Positions 48,200 through 59,754 of a DNA stretch of 64,000 nucleotides are shown here, piece by piece. Within the stretch, counting starts at the first letter, position 1, and the number at the start of each line of letters is the position of its first letter. The notes under the pieces are model-generated. The model did not search any database. It was given only the letters and a program-made list of their open reading frames with translations, and was not told where the DNA came from. The translations under genes and the position numbers were made by a program. The stretch is from Lathyrus oleraceus (taxonomy: Eukaryota > Streptophyta > Magnoliopsida > Fabales > Fabaceae): assembly GCF_024323335.1 (NCBI RefSeq), contig NC_066579.1, positions 128,238,854 through 128,302,853 of the forward strand, in the 5' to 3' direction.

Positions 48200-49516
48200 T
48201 TACTGAGGAGGTGGTGGCGGGTACGGATAATGCAATATCATGCGTTGCATCATCGCATTCATCTCATCCAAAACCGTCCCTTGACGGCGTTGTTCAGCTC
48301 CAAACCTAGTGAGCTCCTCACCTTGCCTGGATTGCTCCGTGCAAAGGTGGCCTATCTCATCCTGAATCCAGCCCCATTGGTCTGGTGGCATGGAGTAGGA
48401 TCCAAAGGCTTGAGTTGGTTCAGGCGGTTGCTGGTAAAAAGGCTCCTCGGTGCTCGGTGCACCTTCCATAGGTTCATCTGCAGGCAAAGAGTCAAACAAA
48501 TCTTCGTCCCCCTCTTCCGGGTCGGGACAGTCATAGAGCCAGTTGGCTCTGTTAGTGATACTGATAAAATCGTAAGCATGTAAATCAAGAACATGAACTT
48601 TTTGGCACATAAGAGAGTAATAGTCTTGTTTTACCGTAATCATGCCTTGCTGGATCAAGGCGGCCATGTCTAGTTTGTTTTTACCTTGCACCTGGGGAGA
48701 GTCAACGAGAGCAGCACCAAATCCAAAGTGGTCGGCAATCTGAGTAATCATGCCGCCAACAGAAATGTCGCCTGAAGTCGCGCGACCAACTCTCCCTAAG
48801 TAGTCAACTGTAAATGTTGCTACGTTGATTGGCGTCTGGGATGTCATACTGTATAGGAAGAACAACTCCCTTTGAGTGGGAACACTGGTGTTGTCTCCGC
48901 GACCAACCATGGTGTATGCTAATGTCTTTTGTGCGTACCTGAAACATGGGTTATGGATACCCGGTGCCTTTGCCCCTTTGGAAACATATTTATTATTACC
49001 TGTTATGGCGGTCCAAAATTCCGCCGGGACAAATGTATCGGGCACCGCTCCAGGGCCTACGATTGGGAGTTTTAAGATCCTCCCTAACTCCTCCACAGTC
49101 AATTCCATATCAGTATTAAATAAACGAAATTGCAACGTACCGTAATATTATTTTTCCGTTCCATTCCACCTATTTTTCAGCTTAAATTCGATGGTGCTCA
49201 GGAATTCAAGTGTAATGCACGCGAAAGTAGGCGCTTCCAGCTGCATGAATTCTAGCATCCCTAAGGTGTGGAACATACGGTGTACCTCAGCTTGCAATCC
49301 TAGTTCCTGCAGAGTGCCATTACACATATACCTCGTGGGGGTTAATTTCCTTTTTAAATGAACCGCATACCTTTTCTGATGCTCCAGGTTCTTGAACACA
49401 ATGTCGTGCTCGTTCGGGGTTCTCCTCGCTCTTTGTCGTGGATGGGATGATTCCGCCACATTTTTTTTTTCGACTCGGTGACACATATTGTACCTGCACA
49501 CAGCAAAAAGAAACAA
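48200..49516 (-). pseudogene. E2 extra ORF in the env position (ATHILA ORF1-like)
   Basis: It is a single frame with one in-frame TAA at 49148-49150. The likely start is ATG at 49486-49484. The product of about 430 residues has a basic N-terminus, a block with VEELGRILKLPIVG and FWTAITG, a stretch LFFLYSMTSQTPINVATF, an acidic linker, a Gln-rich coiled-coil segment (QSRQGEELTRFGAEQRRQG) and a Pro-rich tail. This resembles the ORF that Athila-group elements carry after pol. I see no signal peptide or membrane segment, so calling it an envelope would be unjustified. A T-rich tract and CAG at 49494-49496 just before the ATG look like a splice acceptor. Confidence 0.75.
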
Positions 49517-50289
49517 GAATTTGGAAAGAGAGATTAGGTGAAAATATTACCGTAGGAGTGTTAAGGGTGGAGAATGGTGAAACTTTTATGAAGACGGATG
49601 GAGAATTGACGGAGATTTACGGTGAAAGGAGATAGCTTTGAGTGAGAATAATGGAGGTTTATGGTATTTTTGAGAGAAAGAAAGATGGAGATAAAAGAGT
49701 ATGAAGGATATGTGGTAAATGAGGAGAGAAGTGGGGATAAGGTGCATTTGTAGGGTGAATTTCGTAGGTGGGCCTCTCCTCCAACGGTCGAATTCTCATG
49801 GTGGATGGTCTCCAACGGTCAAAAAATTTATTAAAAAAAATCACCACTGTGCGAGCTGACACGGGCGCCCATGTCAGCGCAACACTACCCCCATGACACA
49901 GGCCGTGTCATTCACAAACGCGCTTAAAACAACTTATTTCACCCAGGGGCTGACACGGGTGGCCGTGTCAAGCCCCTGGAAATCCAATTTTCCACCTGGT
50001 TTTTCCTCATCCTGACACGGGCCGTGTCAGCTGACACGGGCGCCCGTGTCAGGCCCCTGTTTTCTCCTTTTACTTGGTTTCTTTTTCTTGTTTTGTGCAC
50101 GGCTTTAGCTTCCGAATTTTTCAGAGATTTGTTGCGACCGCTACCTTTAACTCCTCTATCAAACACTGTTTACACCTGCAAGTAAATAACACACAACCAA
50201 ACAAAGAAAATGATTAGATACAAAAGCGTGGGTTGCCTCCCACGTAGCGCTTCGTTTAACGTCGCTTGGCTCGACGGTTGCGCATCTTA
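49517..50289 (-). other. E2 region between integrase and the extra ORF
   Basis: Non-coding. It contains a third copy of the LTR-type palindrome array and a T-rich tract leading to the putative splice acceptor. Confidence 0.7.
49854..50056. promoter_or_regulatory. Internal copy of the ACACGGG/CCCGTGT palindrome array
   Basis: Units lie at about 49854-49878, 49893-49911, 49946-49978 and 50011-50053, with forms such as TGACACGGGCCGTGTCA. On its upstream side, GCCCCTGTTTT matches the corresponding flank in the LTRs. It ends roughly 340 bp upstream of the extra ORF frame. Confidence 0.7.
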
Positions 50290-51573
50290 TTAGACAAGAT
50301 GAGCAACATCAATTTGGCCCACAGCTTGCCCCATATTGTACGGCTTCAATCTCTGGCTGTTCACTTTAAAAATGTCTCCATTGGAAGGATTTTTTATTTC
50401 AACTGCTCCATGGGGATATACCTTGTGCACCACAAACGGACCTGACCATTTCGATCTCAATTTTCCAGAGAATAGCTTCATTCTTGAATTGAAAAATAGT
50501 ACCATCTGTCCTTCCCAGAATTCCTTCCTTTGGATTCTTCTGTCATGCCATTTCTTCATTTGATCTTTGTAGATCTTCGCATTTTTATATGCCAGGTTCC
50601 TAAATTCTTCCAACTCGTGGAGTTGAAGGATTCGGGATTCTCCTGCTTTCTCAAGATCCAAGTTAAGGAATTTGGAAGCCCACAAAGCTTTGTGTTCTAG
50701 TTCCAAGGGTAGATGACATGCCTTACCATATACCAATTGGTACGGGGACATACCAATCGGTGTTTTGAAAGTAGTACGATATGCCCAAAGCGCATCATCA
50801 AGCTTACTCGCCCAATCCTTGCGAGAAGCATTAACCGTCTTCTCTAGGATTTGTTTCAGCTGCCTATTTGACACTTCAACTTGACCACTTGTTTGCGGGT
50901 GGTATGGAGTGGTTATCCGGTGTTTCACGTTGTATTTCAAGAGTAGCTTCTCCATTAGGTGATTTAAGAAGTGAGTTCCTTCATCACTAATAAGAGCTCT
51001 TGGCACTCCAAACCTGACAAATATGTTTTCTTTCAAAAACTTGACCACCACTTTTGCAGCATTTGTTGGTAGAGCGACTGCTTCTACCCACTTGGATACA
51101 TAATCCACCGCCACCAAGATGTAATTCTTTCCAAATGACGGTGGGAAAGGCCCCATAAAGTCAATACCTCACACATCAAAGAGTTCAACTTCCAGCATGG
51201 GATTTTGCGGCATCTGATTTCTTTTTGAAATATTTCCCATCCTTTGGCATTTATCGCACTCTTTGATTATTTACTGAGCATCTTTGAATAGTGTCAGCCA
51301 GTATAAGTCTGATTGGAGAACTTTGGCAGCGGTTCTATCACCACTAAAGTGTCCACCATAGTCCGAATCGTGACAAGCTTTCAACACATCCCTCTGTTCT
51401 TCTTCTGGAACACATCTTCTGACCAACCCGTCTACTCCCTTCTTGTATAAGAAAGGGTCGTCCCACAAATAGAATATGCAATCATGAACAAACTTTTTCT
51501 TACGGTTAGAGTCAAATTCACTCGGGATCACCCCGCCTACTAGATAGTTTGCATAGTCTGCGAACCAAGGCAT
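50290..51573 (-). pseudogene. int: E2 integrase
   Basis: The zinc-binding part (CHDSDYGGHF, then CDKCQRMGN) is followed by the DDE core: first Asp in [13 protein letters not shown], second in SDEGTHF, Glu in [13 protein letters not shown]. The C-terminal part ends near [13 protein letters not shown]. In-frame stops are TAA at 51271-51273 and TGA at 51169-51171; the second replaces a Trp commonly found before GIDFMGP. A frameshift near 51560 separates it from RNase H. The catalytic triad residues are all present. Confidence 0.9.
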
Positions 51574-52382
51574 TCCAATAACAGCAAGGATGTGTCATCA
51601 GCAAACTCATCCTTTATTGGGCGCTTTTCCTCATTCTCTTCTATTGGGGACATCCGGGAGAGGTGATCTGCTATAGTGTTTTCGCACCCTCTTTTGTCCC
51701 GGATTTCCACATCAAACTCTTGGAGGAGCAGGATCCATCGCAATAGTCTTGGCTTCGAGTCCTGCTTAGCAAACAAATACTTCAAAGCAGCATGGTCAGT
51801 GTAAACAATGACTCTAAAACCCAACAGATATTGCCAGAATTTATCAAAGGCATAGACCACAGCTAACAACTCCTTTTCGGTAGTCGCATAATTCATCTGT
51901 GCAGGGTTCAACACATGACTGGCATAATATATGACATGCAGAAGCTTATCTCTCTGTTGCCCAAGAACTGCTCCCACTGCGATGTCACTCGCATCACACA
52001 TGATCTCAAATGGTAGAGACCAATCAGGAGCAATGACAATAGGTGCCGTCACCAATTTATTTTTTATTGTTTCAAAAGCAACGACACACTCTTCATTAAA
52101 AATGAAAGCCTTGTCCTTAACCAACAAGGTAGTCAAGGGTTTAGCTATCTTGGAAAAATCTCTTATGAACCTGCGGTAGAAACCCGCATGTCCTAAGAAA
52201 CTTCTTATACCTTTTTCGTTCACAGGAGGTGGTAGCTTTTCTATTACCTCAATCTTGGCTTGGTCCACTTCTATCCCTTTGTGAGAGATTTTGTGACCCA
52301 AGACTATTCCTTTTCGAACCATGAAGTGACATTTCTCCCAATTGAGAGTCAGATTGGTCTGTTGGCATCTTTCTAACACAGA
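51540..52382 (-). pseudogene. pol: E2 RT thumb region and RNase H
   Basis: It reads [18 protein letters not shown], then [20 protein letters not shown] of RT. RNase H follows with [40 protein letters not shown] and IADHLSRM. It joins RT after a 1-bp loss near 52383 and runs off frame near 51560. Confidence 0.9.
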
Positions 52383-52936
52383 GAAAGGTTAGTTAAACAA
52401 TTATCAAAAGAAAAACCAAATACCGAAAAGTCATCCATGAAGACCTCCATATGCTTTTCGAGCATGTCCGCAAAAATGGAGGTCATGCATCTTTGGAATG
52501 TGGCTGGAGCATTACATAACCCGAATGTCATTCTTCTGTAGGCGAAGATACCATAGGGGCATGTAAAAGTTGTCTTCTCTTGATCTTCCAGTGCAACAAC
52601 TATCTGGTTGTATCCAGAGTATCCATCAAGGAAACAATAGTACTCATGACCTGCCAACCTTTCCAACATCTGATCAATCAATGGTAGCGGAAAATGCTCC
52701 TTTCTGGTTGCCAAATTCAACCTCCTGTAGTCGATGCACACACGCCAACCCGTGACCGTCCTAGTAGGGAGTAACTCATTTTTCTCATTCCTTATAACTG
52801 TAGTTCCTCCTTTCTTCGGGACCACATGAACCGGGCTCACCCAAGAGCTATCGGACATGGGATAAATTAACCCGGCATCTAACAGTTTAACAACCTCTTT
52901 CCTAACCACTTCCTTCATCACGAGGTTTAACCTTCT
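52383..52936 (-). pseudogene. pol: E2 reverse transcriptase, fingers and palm
   Basis: Blocks in order are [72 protein letters not shown] and the catalytic FMDDFSVFG. It is preceded by an in-frame TAA at 52937-52939 in a position that usually encodes Gln. The active-site aspartates are intact. Confidence 0.92.
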
Positions 52937-53707
52937 TTAGGGTTGCACCACCGGTTTGTGACCATCCTCCATGAGAATTTTATGCATACACACCGTAGGG
53001 CTAATTCCCTTCAAGTCTTCTATTGCCCATCCCATGGCACTTTTGTGTTTCTTCAAAACCTTGACAAGCTTGTCTTCTTGAGAAACCTCTAGATGAGAGC
53101 TTATAATAGTCGGGCATTTCCTTTCGGGGTCTAGAAAAACATACTTGAGATTGTCAGGTAACTGTTTCAGCTCAGCCACTTTCTTGGTCTCATCTTTCTT
53201 TTCTTCAACTTGAGGTTCCCTTAAGTTTTCCCATCGGAGTGATCGGGATCCCTTAAAGGGTTGTTGTGTTGCCATCATAGTTAACACTTCCATCTCCTTG
53301 TCATCAACTTCTCGAGTGTCTTCAAATATTGAGAGACTTAGAACTCTCTCCAAGGGTAATTTTTGTTCACCTATGGGATTTTCTTTCAGAACCATTTGAT
53401 CAATAACTTCTATGTGTTGACTGGTGGCTACATCATCTTTGTATTTCATGGTGTTGCGCACATCAATTTTTAACTCTTTATCATAAACCTTTAGAGTCAT
53501 GGTGCCTTCTTCTATATCTATCAAACACCTCCCGGTCTCCAAAAATGGTCTACCAAGAATGAGCGGTATCTCTTCATCTTCCGGTATTTCTAAGATCACA
53601 AAGTCTACCGGAAACACAAACTTATCAATCTTCACAAGAACATCTTACATCACTCCATAAGGTCTCTTCACAGAGTGCTCAGCAAATTGAAGTGTCATTC
53701 GGGTATC
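52937..53707 (-). pseudogene. pro: E2 protease C-terminal half and protease-RT linker
   Basis: It includes VILEIPEDEEIPLILGRPFL, the second protease block, followed by an acidic linker and LKGISPTVCMHKILMEDG that leads into RT. Stops at 53708-53710 (TAG) and 53645-53647 (TAA) divide the protease in the same reading frame. Confidence 0.87.
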
Positions 53708-55195
53708 CTATACTTTTCCAATCCCCAACCTCTTGTAGATGGATAAAGGCATGAGGCTCACACTTGCCCCCAAGTTTATAAGGGCCTTCTTGAAAGATCT
53801 ATCCCTGATAGTGCAAGGGATAGTTACCGAGCCTCGATCTTTTTTCTTTACCGGGATCTTCATACCCTGCAAAATAGCACTACAAGTTTCAGTTAGTACA
53901 ATAGAGTCAGTGTCAGTGCTCCTCCTTTTTGAAATGATATCTTTCATGAATTTAGCATAAGAGGGCATTTGCTCAAGTGCCTCCAAGAACGGAATGTTGA
54001 TTTCAAGCTTTTTGAACATTTCCAAGAATTTCTCAAAGTTCTTCTCATGTTTCTCTTTCTTCTTATTTCTTGTTGGGAAAGGGAGTTTGACAATCGGCTT
54101 TGATTCACTAACTTTTTCTTTAACCACAGGTTCAGGTACCGTCACCTCTTCACTAACAACCTCATTTTCTTTTATCTCCAAATCAACTTCAAGCAATTGG
54201 TCTTCTTGTTCATCATCTTTTTCAGGAACTTCTTTTGCCTTACCACTCCTTGTGGTTACCGGACTCACATTATTATGCTCTCTTGGATTTGTAACTGTAG
54301 CACTCGGTAATGCACCTGGTGTTTGCAAACCTGCAAGTTGTTGAGCAATCTGACTCATTTGCACTTCCAGATTTTTTATTGAAGCACCAGTGTTTCTCAG
54401 ATTACTTCTAGTCTCCTCTTGAAATTGTGAACTTTGAGCTGCCATTTTTTCAATGGCAATTTCCCAATCTGCTTTTCTTGGAACCTGTTGTTGAAATTGT
54501 TGTTGGGATGGGTGAAACTGCTGCTGCTGGTAAGGTTGTTGTTGTTGTGGACGATACTGTTGTTGTGATTGACTTTGATACTGGGTGGCCGCATGCTTCT
54601 GAGCATTTCCTTGTTGGTCCTTCCAGGAAAAATTTGGATGATTTTTCCATCCAGGATTATATGTATTGGAGTAAGGATTGTTCTGCTTCAGAAAATTAAT
54701 CTCTTCTACCTGTTGAGCAGTTGCCACACAATGCATGGTGAAGTGAGGACCTCCACAAATTTCACAACTAACAGCTTGAATAGGTTGGACCGGTTGCTCT
54801 TGTGCCACCATTTGAGTGTCAAGAGTAATTTTCTTGAGTCTTCTCTCTACTTCAGTTGTTATTTGATCTTCCATCTTCACAACTTGATTTGCCAGTTTGA
54901 GATCAATGATACCTTCAGGTTGACTTACACTACGGTCATAGAGTTCCAGATGCTCATTTGCTGCAATGGCTTCAATGATTTTCTTTATTCCAGTGGTTGT
55001 TGTAAAGTTTGTTGAGCCACCGGCAACTGTGTCTATGAGTTTCTTAGTCTTCATTCTAAGTCCATTCACAAAATTTTGCATCCGTTCAGTTGCATACATG
55101 TTATGAGTAGGACATGCAACCAACAATCGCTTGAACCGCTTGTAAGCGTCTCCGAGTGACTCTCCTTCCTTCTGTTTAAAATTAACAATATCATA
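53708..55195 (-). pseudogene. gag-pro: E2 gag C-terminal part, zinc knuckle, protease N-terminal half
   Basis: It starts with the end of capsid, then FVNGLRMKTKKLIDTVAGG. A knuckle CEICGGPHFTMHC (CX2CX3HX4C, one residue short of the usual spacing) is followed by a Gln-rich tract, SPVTTRSGK, and LEINIPFLEALEQMPSYAKF. The protease active-site block reads INLGASVSLMPLS: Asn stands where the catalytic Asp belongs, so protease would be dead even without the stops. In frame with the upstream gag. Confidence 0.9.
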
Positions 55196-55792
55196 TCACT
55201 TACGGATATACACAGAAGCAAGGAAGTACTCATTCAGAAATGTTGTCTCCATTTGTTGCCAAGCTGTTATGCTTCCCGCGGGTAAAGAGTAAAACCACTC
55301 TTCGGCATCTTCCAACAATGTAAACGGGAACATCACCAACTTTTTAGCTTCCTCTGAGTGTCCCTCAATTTTCAACGATGTCGTCATGGTCAGAAATCTT
55401 TGTAAATGCTTGTTGGAATCTTCATTGATTTTTCCGGAGAACGGTCTCCTCTCGAGTTGACGAATCGTTGAAGGGTGCAACTGAAAGTGATCAACATTTA
55501 CCGGTTGGTTCACAATTGTTAACCTTCCAGTAGGAGCATTTGCACCCCCATAATCACCCAAAAGTCTTTCTGCAGGAGGTAGTGGGGCTTCACCCTGTGG
55601 TTCAGCCATTGGTTCCGAAACAGCTTCTGAGTCTTCCGAATGAACTGAAACAGCTTCTTCTTTTTCAGACTCAGAAACAATAGGGGCTGATTCTGAAAGT
55701 TCCAGCCTAGCTTTTCGTCATCTTGCACGCAATAATCTTTCAGGTTCTGCGTCAAAAAGAAATTCAGCTGAGGCCTTACCTCGCATACACAT
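55196..55792 (-). pseudogene. gag: E2 gag N-terminal and capsid part
   Basis: I place the start at ATG 55792-55790 because the frame then runs in phase into capsid, with one TGA at 55718-55720. Capsid shows PFSGKINEDSNKHLQRFL, FTLLEDAEEWFYSLP and WQQMETTFLNEYF. The frame ends at TGA 55196-55198 and reads on beyond it. The sequence CGAG/GTAAGG, about 12 bp after the ATG (GT at 55779-55778), is a good match to a plant splice donor. Confidence 0.85.
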
Positions 55793-55888
55793 ATTAGACA
55801 ATTATTAGAATAAACAATAATACAAAAAATGTAGCTGCAGAGCAACAAAATTCCAATTGAATTATTTTTCAACTTATACTTTTGACAG

Positions 55889-55906
55889 TCCCCGACAACG
55901 GCGCCA
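55889..55906 (-). other. E2 primer binding site (tRNA-Asp)
   Basis: The plus strand TCCCCGACAACGGCGCCA differs from the E1 site at one base. The LTR ends 6 bp away. Confidence 0.92.
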
Positions 55907-55912
55907 AAAACT

Positions 55913-57351
55913 TGATCGGTAAAATAGCAAGTGTACTATTTGCACCAATGTAGTAATAAAAAGGGAGTTATCCCGAGTATCGATCTCGAGGACTGCATAG
56001 CAAGTATCAATTTTTATAATAATTCGATTGAACAAAATTTCATATGGGGTTTAATGATTGTTTTCACAAATGATAAGAAATAAAAATATAAAGCGTATAA
56101 AAACAGTTTAACCGATATGAGAAATAATGCTAGGGCCAGATGTATGAATTGCTTCGTATTCCACTTTTTTCATATCATATAACATTTATGTTATTATAAT
56201 TCAAAATTGTTTCTCAAGAGTAGTTTTCTCTAATTCCTTAGCCAAAAACCATTAACAGGCAATTTCAATCCTAATTCCTTAGTTATTCAAATTGTTGTTA
56301 TGAACTACTTAGTTTAACAAGAATTAACGGTAACCACAGTTTGATCCTTATTCCTAAGTGATTAAATGCGGGTTTTATTATACAACAAGTGATAAGGCGG
56401 TTTGTCTGACCTAAACCTTAACCAGAGATCAGAATTTCATTTGTCCGATAAAATTAAGCATTAAGCGCGTTGTATAGTAATTTGACTTAAGAAAACATCA
56501 ATGATTATAAGAACATGGATAAAATATTCATACAGTAGCAATTCAGGGACACCCCCTAGCATTGGGGGGTTTAGCCTCTCATAATATTCAAAGACAGAAG
56601 ATTACAAATTAAAGACATTACAAGTTGTTGTTGATGAAAGTTGATCTTCAATCTCTCCCGATCTTGAAGATCTCTTCTCTTCTCCACACCTTGCAAGGTC
56701 GCTTCTCCTTTTCGTCTTCTTTTCTTTCACGATCAAAAAGCCCCTTTTCTCAGTGCCCAAATTCAAACTAAATAGCTTCCAAACAACTAAAAACATTGCG
56801 AGATGCCCAAAATGCCCTCCGGACGTCTAAAGGGGTTAAAATAACAAAAATTAGCAATTGGGGCGAAATGGCCAACACGGGTCGTGTCAGGTGACACTGT
56901 TGCCCGTGTTGGCTCCACTGGAAGTCCAATCATGCAATCCATGCTGACACGGGCCGTGTCAGCTGACACAGTCACCCGTGTCAGCCCACTATTTACTGGG
57001 TTTAGGATGCCTGGCTCTGCACATGCTGACACGGGTCGTGTCAGTTGACACGGGCACCCGTGTCAGCCCCCTGTTTTGTCTATTTTTCGCTTTTCATTAA
57101 GTCTCTGACCTCCATTCTTCCGGTACGCAACTTTCGGACTTGTTATCTAACCTAGAAACCAAACAGTCTACACAGAAACGCATAAAATGCGACAAAAGGC
57201 GAAAAACTACTAATGCAACATAAAACAAACGGAAATTCATAAAATGTAATAAACTAAAGAAATCACTAAAATAAAAAGCAAAAAGTTACCGATTCATGAA
57301 GATTCCCTGCTGGATAGATGATGAAAACTGAGTGTAAATGGTGACCGATCA
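55913..57351 (-). repeat. E2 5' LTR, 1439 bp
   Basis: TGATCGGTAA at 55913 to GACCGATCA at 57351. The ends form the inverted repeat TGATCGG/CCGATCA. Partner of 45409-46827. Confidence 0.95.
56872..57067. promoter_or_regulatory. ACACGGG/CCCGTGT palindrome array, 5' LTR
   Basis: Arms CCAACACGGG (56872-56881) and CCCGTGTTGG (56903-56912) enclose a smaller repeat. At 56943-56963, GCTGACACGG and CCGTGTCAGC flank one G, a perfect 21-bp palindrome. More units follow to 57067. It sits near the outer end of the LTR, in U3, where enhancers lie. The translated VSADTARV-like repeats are a by-product. Confidence 0.75.
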
Positions 57352-57356
57352 GTGAG
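57352..57356. repeat. E2 target site duplication, right copy
   Basis: GTGAG, identical to 45404-45408. Confidence 0.94.
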
Positions 57357-57830
57357 TCATCACCTCCTTGCCATATGTTCCTGAGTAGCTAGGGTGTCAA
57401 TGGGGGATGCCAAATGTCACTCGAATGACTCTAGAAATGTTAAAACGTCACTCAGTTATGAAATCCTGCATGTTTAATGGGAAATGAGCATGCATGGCAT
57501 TTAATGCAACTCATGATGATTTTCCTAGGGAAAACCCGTCCAACCATTGTTCTTACATGTGTCCTCAATGCATGGAAACCTTTCCACTCCTTGAAACTCT
57601 CACTCCATCAAGTCGGTATGTTGCTTATGTTATTGGTCTTCTATAAAAGGTTCTGGTATATTTTCCAAGAAACTTTCTTCCCTTTTCTAAACCTCCATTT
57701 TGTTCCCTCAGGAAAATATGCAGGCATATGAAAGCTTTGAGGAGGGAAAAGGTAAAACAAGGTTTGTCCTTCTCCTCAAAGCATAAACACTGCTATTTTT
57801 TCTCATCCTTTTCCCTTTTGTTGGAAGCTA
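57357..57830 (+). other. E8, upstream region of its pseudogene
   Basis: Continuation of 45011-45403 after removing E2. No gene. TATAAAAG at 57642-57649 lies 180 bp before an ATG and could be the old promoter of the pseudogene that follows. Confidence 0.45.
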
Positions 57831-59455
57831 ATGGCTAGGAAGAAAGCGAAATATGTTTACGTTCAAAAAATTGTGTCTTTATACTCAAGTTCTAACATGA
57901 TCAAGAGGTTTCATAGGGGTATTGGATATTCAAGTACAGGGCGCGAAGAGGATGTGGTCCTGGAACCGTGTTCATAAATGGAGAGAGTCAACATGACAAT
58001 CGCGGACGGGTCATCTACTCCTTATTTTTACTGTTATCTCTTTGTTATCCATGATCTGGGGTTCTGATCCCTTTTACCTTTTTTAAGGCAGGCTTTTTAG
58101 CATCGATTAATCCCTCTACTTCCTAGATAACGCTTAATGTGTGGAACGTTCTTAGGGGTTTCTAGATAATTTGTTGTAACATGGGTGTCCCCCTACTGTT
58201 TGGGTAATCCTTTCCTTCTTTAGTGTAGAGGTCCTTCCTAATAATGGTTGGTTAAATTTGCATGATCTATCATGTATGCATTTTTTTGGACCCTATGTGG
58301 ATCCTTAGGAAGATTGGAAAGACATGTTTGTGCATGTCAGAGGGTGAGACAACACCTCTATGGTGTCCATAACGACGACAGATGACATCCGCTTCCCTTT
58401 TTCATGGACACCAGGTCCTTATCTTATCAAAGGGATAGATTCTAGTGTCCTTTCTCCCTTTGAAAAAGAGGTGGTCTAGATTTTGAGTTGTTTCTAGCTC
58501 CTGAACTCTCGTACTCTAATTTCTTGGGACCAAGAAGACGGTGATGGAGTAAAGAAGTATATGGATAAGCTTTATGATATGAAAGGAACCTTCTAACTTG
58601 ATCCCCTCTTTTATTGTTTTACATGTACTAATAGTATCCCTTTTGTAGAGGATATGAAAATAATCTCGCTCGGAAAGAACAAAGACATATTGGTTCAGAT
58701 GCAAACCATACAGCGTCATGCGGCCCTGCTTTCTCCCTTCCCAAGGGATTTAAATGTGGATAGAGATAAGCGACAAGAACATACATCTTATGATGCCGAA
58801 GCTCTCCCTCCCAAGAATCCGTGATTGGGGGAGGGTCCTTCTGCACCAATAAAAAGCTGTCAGACAGTAGATAAGGGAGGAAAAGCAAGCAGGGTCCTTG
58901 TTCCAAGCGGGGACCCTTATTATGGAATGACACTTACTTTAGAGCAATTGAATTCACTCGACATCAACTCTCCCTCCCAAAGAATTTCGTGGCGACTATC
59001 AGTCATTTATCAACAAGTCTTTTTCTTATTTAACAAACCTCATGGAGGTCCAAAAGTTGAGGTATCTTCTGATGGAGAGAGTTCAGCGGGAACAACATCT
59101 TTGGACGATCCGAGAGTTGCAGTCCATGGTGGACCTCATCGTAGAGAACAGTGAATAGCGTCAGAAAGTGGTAGTGGCAACGACAAATGAATGAGGTGAT
59201 TTGAGGACTCATTCCATGGATGTGGCCATCAAGGCTCTAGAATGTGTTAAGGAAGGAAAGTGCCTAGAGAAGTCACTCGAGGAAGCTCACAAATCTATAA
59301 AATATATGGAAGAGGAAGCATCATCACTCAAGGGCAAGGTTGTAGCCGTCTCCGACCAGTATTTCAAAAGGGCGAGGGAACTAGTGACCTTCTTCTTCCC
59401 GAACCTAGACTTAGGTCGGATAGACATGTTTCAAGTAGTTCGAGATGGCTGACGG
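57831..59455 (+). pseudogene. E8 degenerate retroelement-type ORF with coiled-coil C-terminus
   Basis: It begins MARKKAKYVYVQKIVSLYSS at ATG 57831 and stops after 48 codons. Recognisable pieces continue in shifting frames. The last two are 58825-59154 and 59201-59452, the latter with ALECVKEGKCLEKSLEEAHK and FFFPNLDLGRIDMFQVVRDG. This resembles the plant family annotated as putative gypsy-type transposon or transposase-associated proteins, which end in a coiled coil and an FFPDLDL-like motif. That assignment is from memory and is tentative. No catalytic domain is visible. Confidence 0.5.
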
Positions 59456-59754
59456 ATGGATGACAATAACTCCTCGTGTTTTGTCCCTTTTTTCTATAAT
59501 ATGCCATATGTTGTAATATCTCAGCTTGTTTACTGTTTTTGAATGTTATTCTTATTTGTATAGCTCCCCTCTTTAGCTTGTAATCTATGTTTGGCTCATA
59601 CTTAGGTGGGGTTGATTTTCTATGCAGGGACCCCAGGTCTTTGACCGCCAAAAGGGAGGCGGCTCTAGTTCTTTATGAGGGTTTACCATATTAACATATG
59701 GGCGGTTAGGATCCCTTTTAGGGGTGCAGCATTCTAGACTGCCTCAAAGTGCAA

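Larger units (their letters stand above)
45409..57351 (-). mobile_element. E2: complete Athila/Cyclops-type element, 11.9 kb
   Basis: It has LTRs at 45409-46827 and 55913-57351, a tRNA-Asp primer site, gag-pol in one polyprotein frame, an extra sense ORF after integrase, and a 5-bp duplication. Size, LTR length and layout resemble the pea element Cyclops; that name is an inference. The LTRs differ by only a few percent where I compared them, so insertion is recent relative to the Ogre stack. Even so, gag-pol carries at least seven in-frame stops and two frameshifts, so it likely moved using proteins from relatives or decayed by methylation-linked mutation. Confidence 0.95.

Noticed and set aside
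48200..49516. Retroviral envelope gene
   Set aside because: Position fits, but no signal peptide, membrane segment or cleavage site is visible. I call it an extra ORF instead.
54397..54699. ORFs on both strands in the Gln-rich part of E2 gag
   Set aside because: These are shadow frames of a low-complexity CAA/CAG tract.
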